Shown piece after piece: positions 62,071-64,000 of a stretch of 64,000 bases of DNA; the stretch's first letter is position 1, and every line of letters starts with the position of its first letter. Position numbers and translations under genes: made by a program. The stretch is from contig NW_024724368.1 of assembly GCF_018991925.1 (NCBI RefSeq), positions 845,596 through 909,595 on the forward strand. Reading direction: 5' to 3'. Origin of the DNA: Homarus americanus. Taxonomy: Eukaryota > Arthropoda > Malacostraca > Decapoda > Nephropidae. Under the pieces are notes generated by a model that was not told the DNA's origin, searched no databases, and saw only the letters and a program-made list of their open reading frames with translations.

Positions 62071-62215
62071 TCTCTCTCTCTCTTTTCTTTTCTCTTTATT
62101 CCCTCTACATCCTCCTCCTCATCATCGTGATCTTTCTTCTTCTACTACTCTTTCCTTTTCATCCTCGTCTTTCCTTCTTCTTTCTCCTCCTTCCCTTCCC
62201 CATTTCTTTTTTTCG
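62034..62215. repeat. CT microsatellite and pyrimidine-rich tail
   Basis: CT tract 62034-62082 followed by CTTCTCC-rich sequence. Confidence 0.9.
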
Positions 62216-62514
62216 TCACCCCATTTAGCGTTCACTGTGTTCTCTTGTCCGACTGGCCTTTCAGATGAACGATATTCTCTCTTTTTTTTCAACCATAGTT
62301 CAAAATTGTTCACACGTCAAGAGAACATTCAGCTATATGTTGAACGTAACACTTGAACAACATAAACAGCATATTGCATGTTGTGACTTTGGTGTTCTAC
62401 CCTGCTGGATAGGTCTGAAGTCTTATGAAATGCCTTTATATATAAGTAGGTACTGATGCGGTGTCGTTGCATAGAAGACGAAGAACTTTGATATTGTCCT
62501 GAAAATATTTTGTT
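62216..62514. other. No gene seen
   Basis: Unique-looking spacer of about 300 bp. Confidence 0.45.
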
Positions 62515-62590
62515 TGGATCACCTGAAGATTATTATACAACTCTTTCATAATGACGATTAACCTAACGCTAACCTAACCTAACCAAATCT
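62515..62590. mobile_element. TTAGG-core foldback element, copy 4 (half)
   Basis: GGATCACCTGAAGATTATTA, the outer-arm motif, followed by TAACCTAACGCTAACCTAAC. The second arm is absent. Confidence 0.6.
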
Positions 62591-62837
62591 TACTTAAGCT
62601 AGCGTTCATATGGTATTACTCACTCTCTATGGGTGTACCAACGAGAAGTGTTTGGCTATGTTGTTTCTACCTTCTCACCACCAGTACCACACTTCCGCAA
62701 CGTAACTATGGTATCTGGTCATGCACATACACCGCTGCTTCTGGCATTATAATATCTTAATAATATTCATTTATTTTACGTCACCAACTTTTGTCTTCAT
62801 CATTCTGAGAAACAACGATTTTACTTAACTGAAAATT

Positions 62838-62872
62838 AGGAGGAGAAGAAGAAGAAGAAGAAGAAGAAGAAT
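62838..62872. repeat. GAA microsatellite
   Basis: About 11 GAA units. Confidence 0.9.
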
Positions 62873-62916
62873 TAATTTCTTTTCTAAAATGCTTTGCAAA
62901 TATCACAGAGCACACT

Positions 62917-62986
62917 CAACCTAACCTAACCAAACATTACTCAACCTAACGTAAACTAACCCAACTTAAACTAACCTAATCTAATT
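62917..62986. repeat. Degenerate TAACC array
   Basis: CTCAACCTAACCTAACCAAA and CCTAACGTAAACTAACCC, equivalent to degenerate TTAGG on the other strand. No recognisable arms. Confidence 0.7.
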
Positions 62987-63027
62987 CTGTAACTGTACCG
63001 GGAAGACTGTAATATATAAAACAAACC

Positions 63028-63205
63028 TCACCTGAAGATTAGCCCCTCCCAGATTAACTTTCTTAACGTCTAACCTATCCTAACCTATCCTTACCTAGTC
63101 TAACCTAACCTAACTTAGTCTAACCTAACCTAACCTCCCTAGGTAGCGTTGGGGTGCTTAATCGTCAGGTGAAATAAGCTATGGGGGCTAATCTTCAGGT
63201 GATCC
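63028..63205. mobile_element. TTAGG-core foldback element, copy 5 (best preserved)
   Basis: Left end TCACCTGAAGATTAGCCCC. Right end GGGGCTAATCTTCAGGTGA is the exact reverse complement of the left end (19 bp). Inner right arm GGGGTGCTTAATCGTCAGG. Central TAACC array 63070-63135 with CCTATCCTAACCTATCC variants. No coding capacity. Confidence 0.8.
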
Positions 63206-63400
63206 AAAAATTTGTACTTAATATAAGGATGTAATTTACTATTCCGCTACTTCCTGTGTAGGACGGTGTTGCCTGGGGTGATTCCCTACGCCCCGGGAGG
63301 TCACGTGTCCTGTGTGTTGCGCCACGTCGTTAAAAATGAATTTATAACTTTCTGCTTTTAATTGACAAATGTAATCTCATCACGTGTGTTATTAGCATGT

Positions 63401-63402
<2 letters not shown>

Positions 63403-63468
<66 letters not shown>
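63403..63468. repeat. CT microsatellite
   Basis: About 33 CT units. Confidence 0.95.
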
Positions 63469-63470
<2 letters not shown>

Positions 63471-63701
63471 GAACATGTTTGAGCCAGTTGGTGAGAGCAA
63501 GACAGACACAACTACAAGAATAAGAGAGACAGAAAAATATATTACGTCAATCATTTGTGGGATCCCCGCTACGCCTTCTCTCCACTCCCCCTCGACCCTT
63601 CTGTCCATCCACCCTTCCTCAACCCTCCCTATCTCCTCCAGCCCCCTCCCAGCCCCCCAAACTCACCCCTTCCACTTCCTCTAGCTTCTAACCTCGGTTG
63701 A

Positions 63702-63703
<2 letters not shown>

Positions 63704-63752
<49 letters not shown>
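63704..63752. repeat. AAT microsatellite
   Basis: About 16 AAT units. Confidence 0.95.
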
Positions 63753-63755
<3 letters not shown>

Positions 63756-63837
63756 TACAGGTCCTGTGGGGGGGAGGGGGATAAACTCACACACGGATCT
63801 GGATCCAAACCTTAACTTTCATAGTAGTGGTGGATTT

Positions 63838-63896
63838 TGGTTTGTTAAGGTTAGGTTAGGTTAGGTTAAGTTAAGTTTGGTTCGGTTAGGTTAGAT
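63838..63896. repeat. GGTTA array (TTAGG-type)
   Basis: AAGGTTAGGTTAGGTTAGGT followed by degenerate units. No arms recognised within the window, though one could lie beyond its right part. Confidence 0.75.
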
Positions 63897-64000
63897 TCTA
63901 TCGACCTTGATTGTACTGAGGGCGAGAAGTGTTCCAGCTTAGGTCCATCACTTCAAACCTGAGTATCATGAGCAATAGTTTTCGTTTTCGAGTTAGAACG

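Overview
This window is non-coding, repeat-rich eukaryotic DNA. I infer an arthropod, most probably a decapod crustacean. Three things suggest this: very dense and long microsatellites (TA, CA/GT, CT/GA, AAT); many interstitial tracts of the arthropod telomere-type motif TTAGG/TAACC; and remnants of LINE, P-element-like, BEL/Pao, piggyBac-type and Tc1/mariner-type elements. I cannot name a species. I found no convincing intact host gene, no rRNA or tRNA gene and no CRISPR array. Nearly all long open frames are read-throughs of tandem repeats whose unit is a multiple of three or of dinucleotide tracts.

Layout. 0-5 kb: a GTGGGTGTT minisatellite interrupted by a 5'-truncated dead LINE reverse transcriptase, a TTAGG-core palindromic element, a 32-bp AT-rich array, then repeat C and the 3' tail of the same LINE family. 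5-9.5 kb: two related 20-bp arrays and otherwise plain sequence. 9.5-10.6 kb: a nested locus in which repeat A sits in a minisatellite and itself carries a 92-bp TA-flanked MITE and a short SINE-like element. 10.6-17.4 kb: microsatellites and long purine or pyrimidine tracts. 17.4-19.1 kb: a compact graveyard of LINE, P-element-like transposase and BEL/Pao fragments. 19.1-25 kb: AAT-type and 30-bp arrays, then a LINE RT fragment abutting an inverted copy of repeat C. 26-32 kb: repeat A copy 2, a 29-bp-arm hairpin, a candidate initiator/DPE promoter with a splice donor, a LINE endonuclease fragment and a second SINE-like copy. 32-39.5 kb: pyrimidine-rich tracts, a 21-bp array, a 100-N assembly gap, an 82-bp piggyBac-type MITE and a CR1-like RT end. 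39.5-48.9 kb: mostly plain sequence with a second CR1-like end, repeat B, a 28-bp palindrome-bearing array and one candidate exon. 48.9-57 kb: 22-bp, CTG/ATG-type and 21-bp arrays plus repeat A copy 3, another LINE RT end and repeat B copy 2. 57-64 kb: mostly plain sequence, ending in a cluster of TTAGG-core elements.

The best candidate for something under-described is the TTAGG/TAACC-core foldback family. At least three copies keep both long inverted arms around a telomere-like array, and further half or core-only copies occur, mostly near the right edge. The most useful historical record is the nested 9.57-10.60 kb locus, where copy 2 of repeat A at 26 kb supplies the empty site for the insertions in copy 1.
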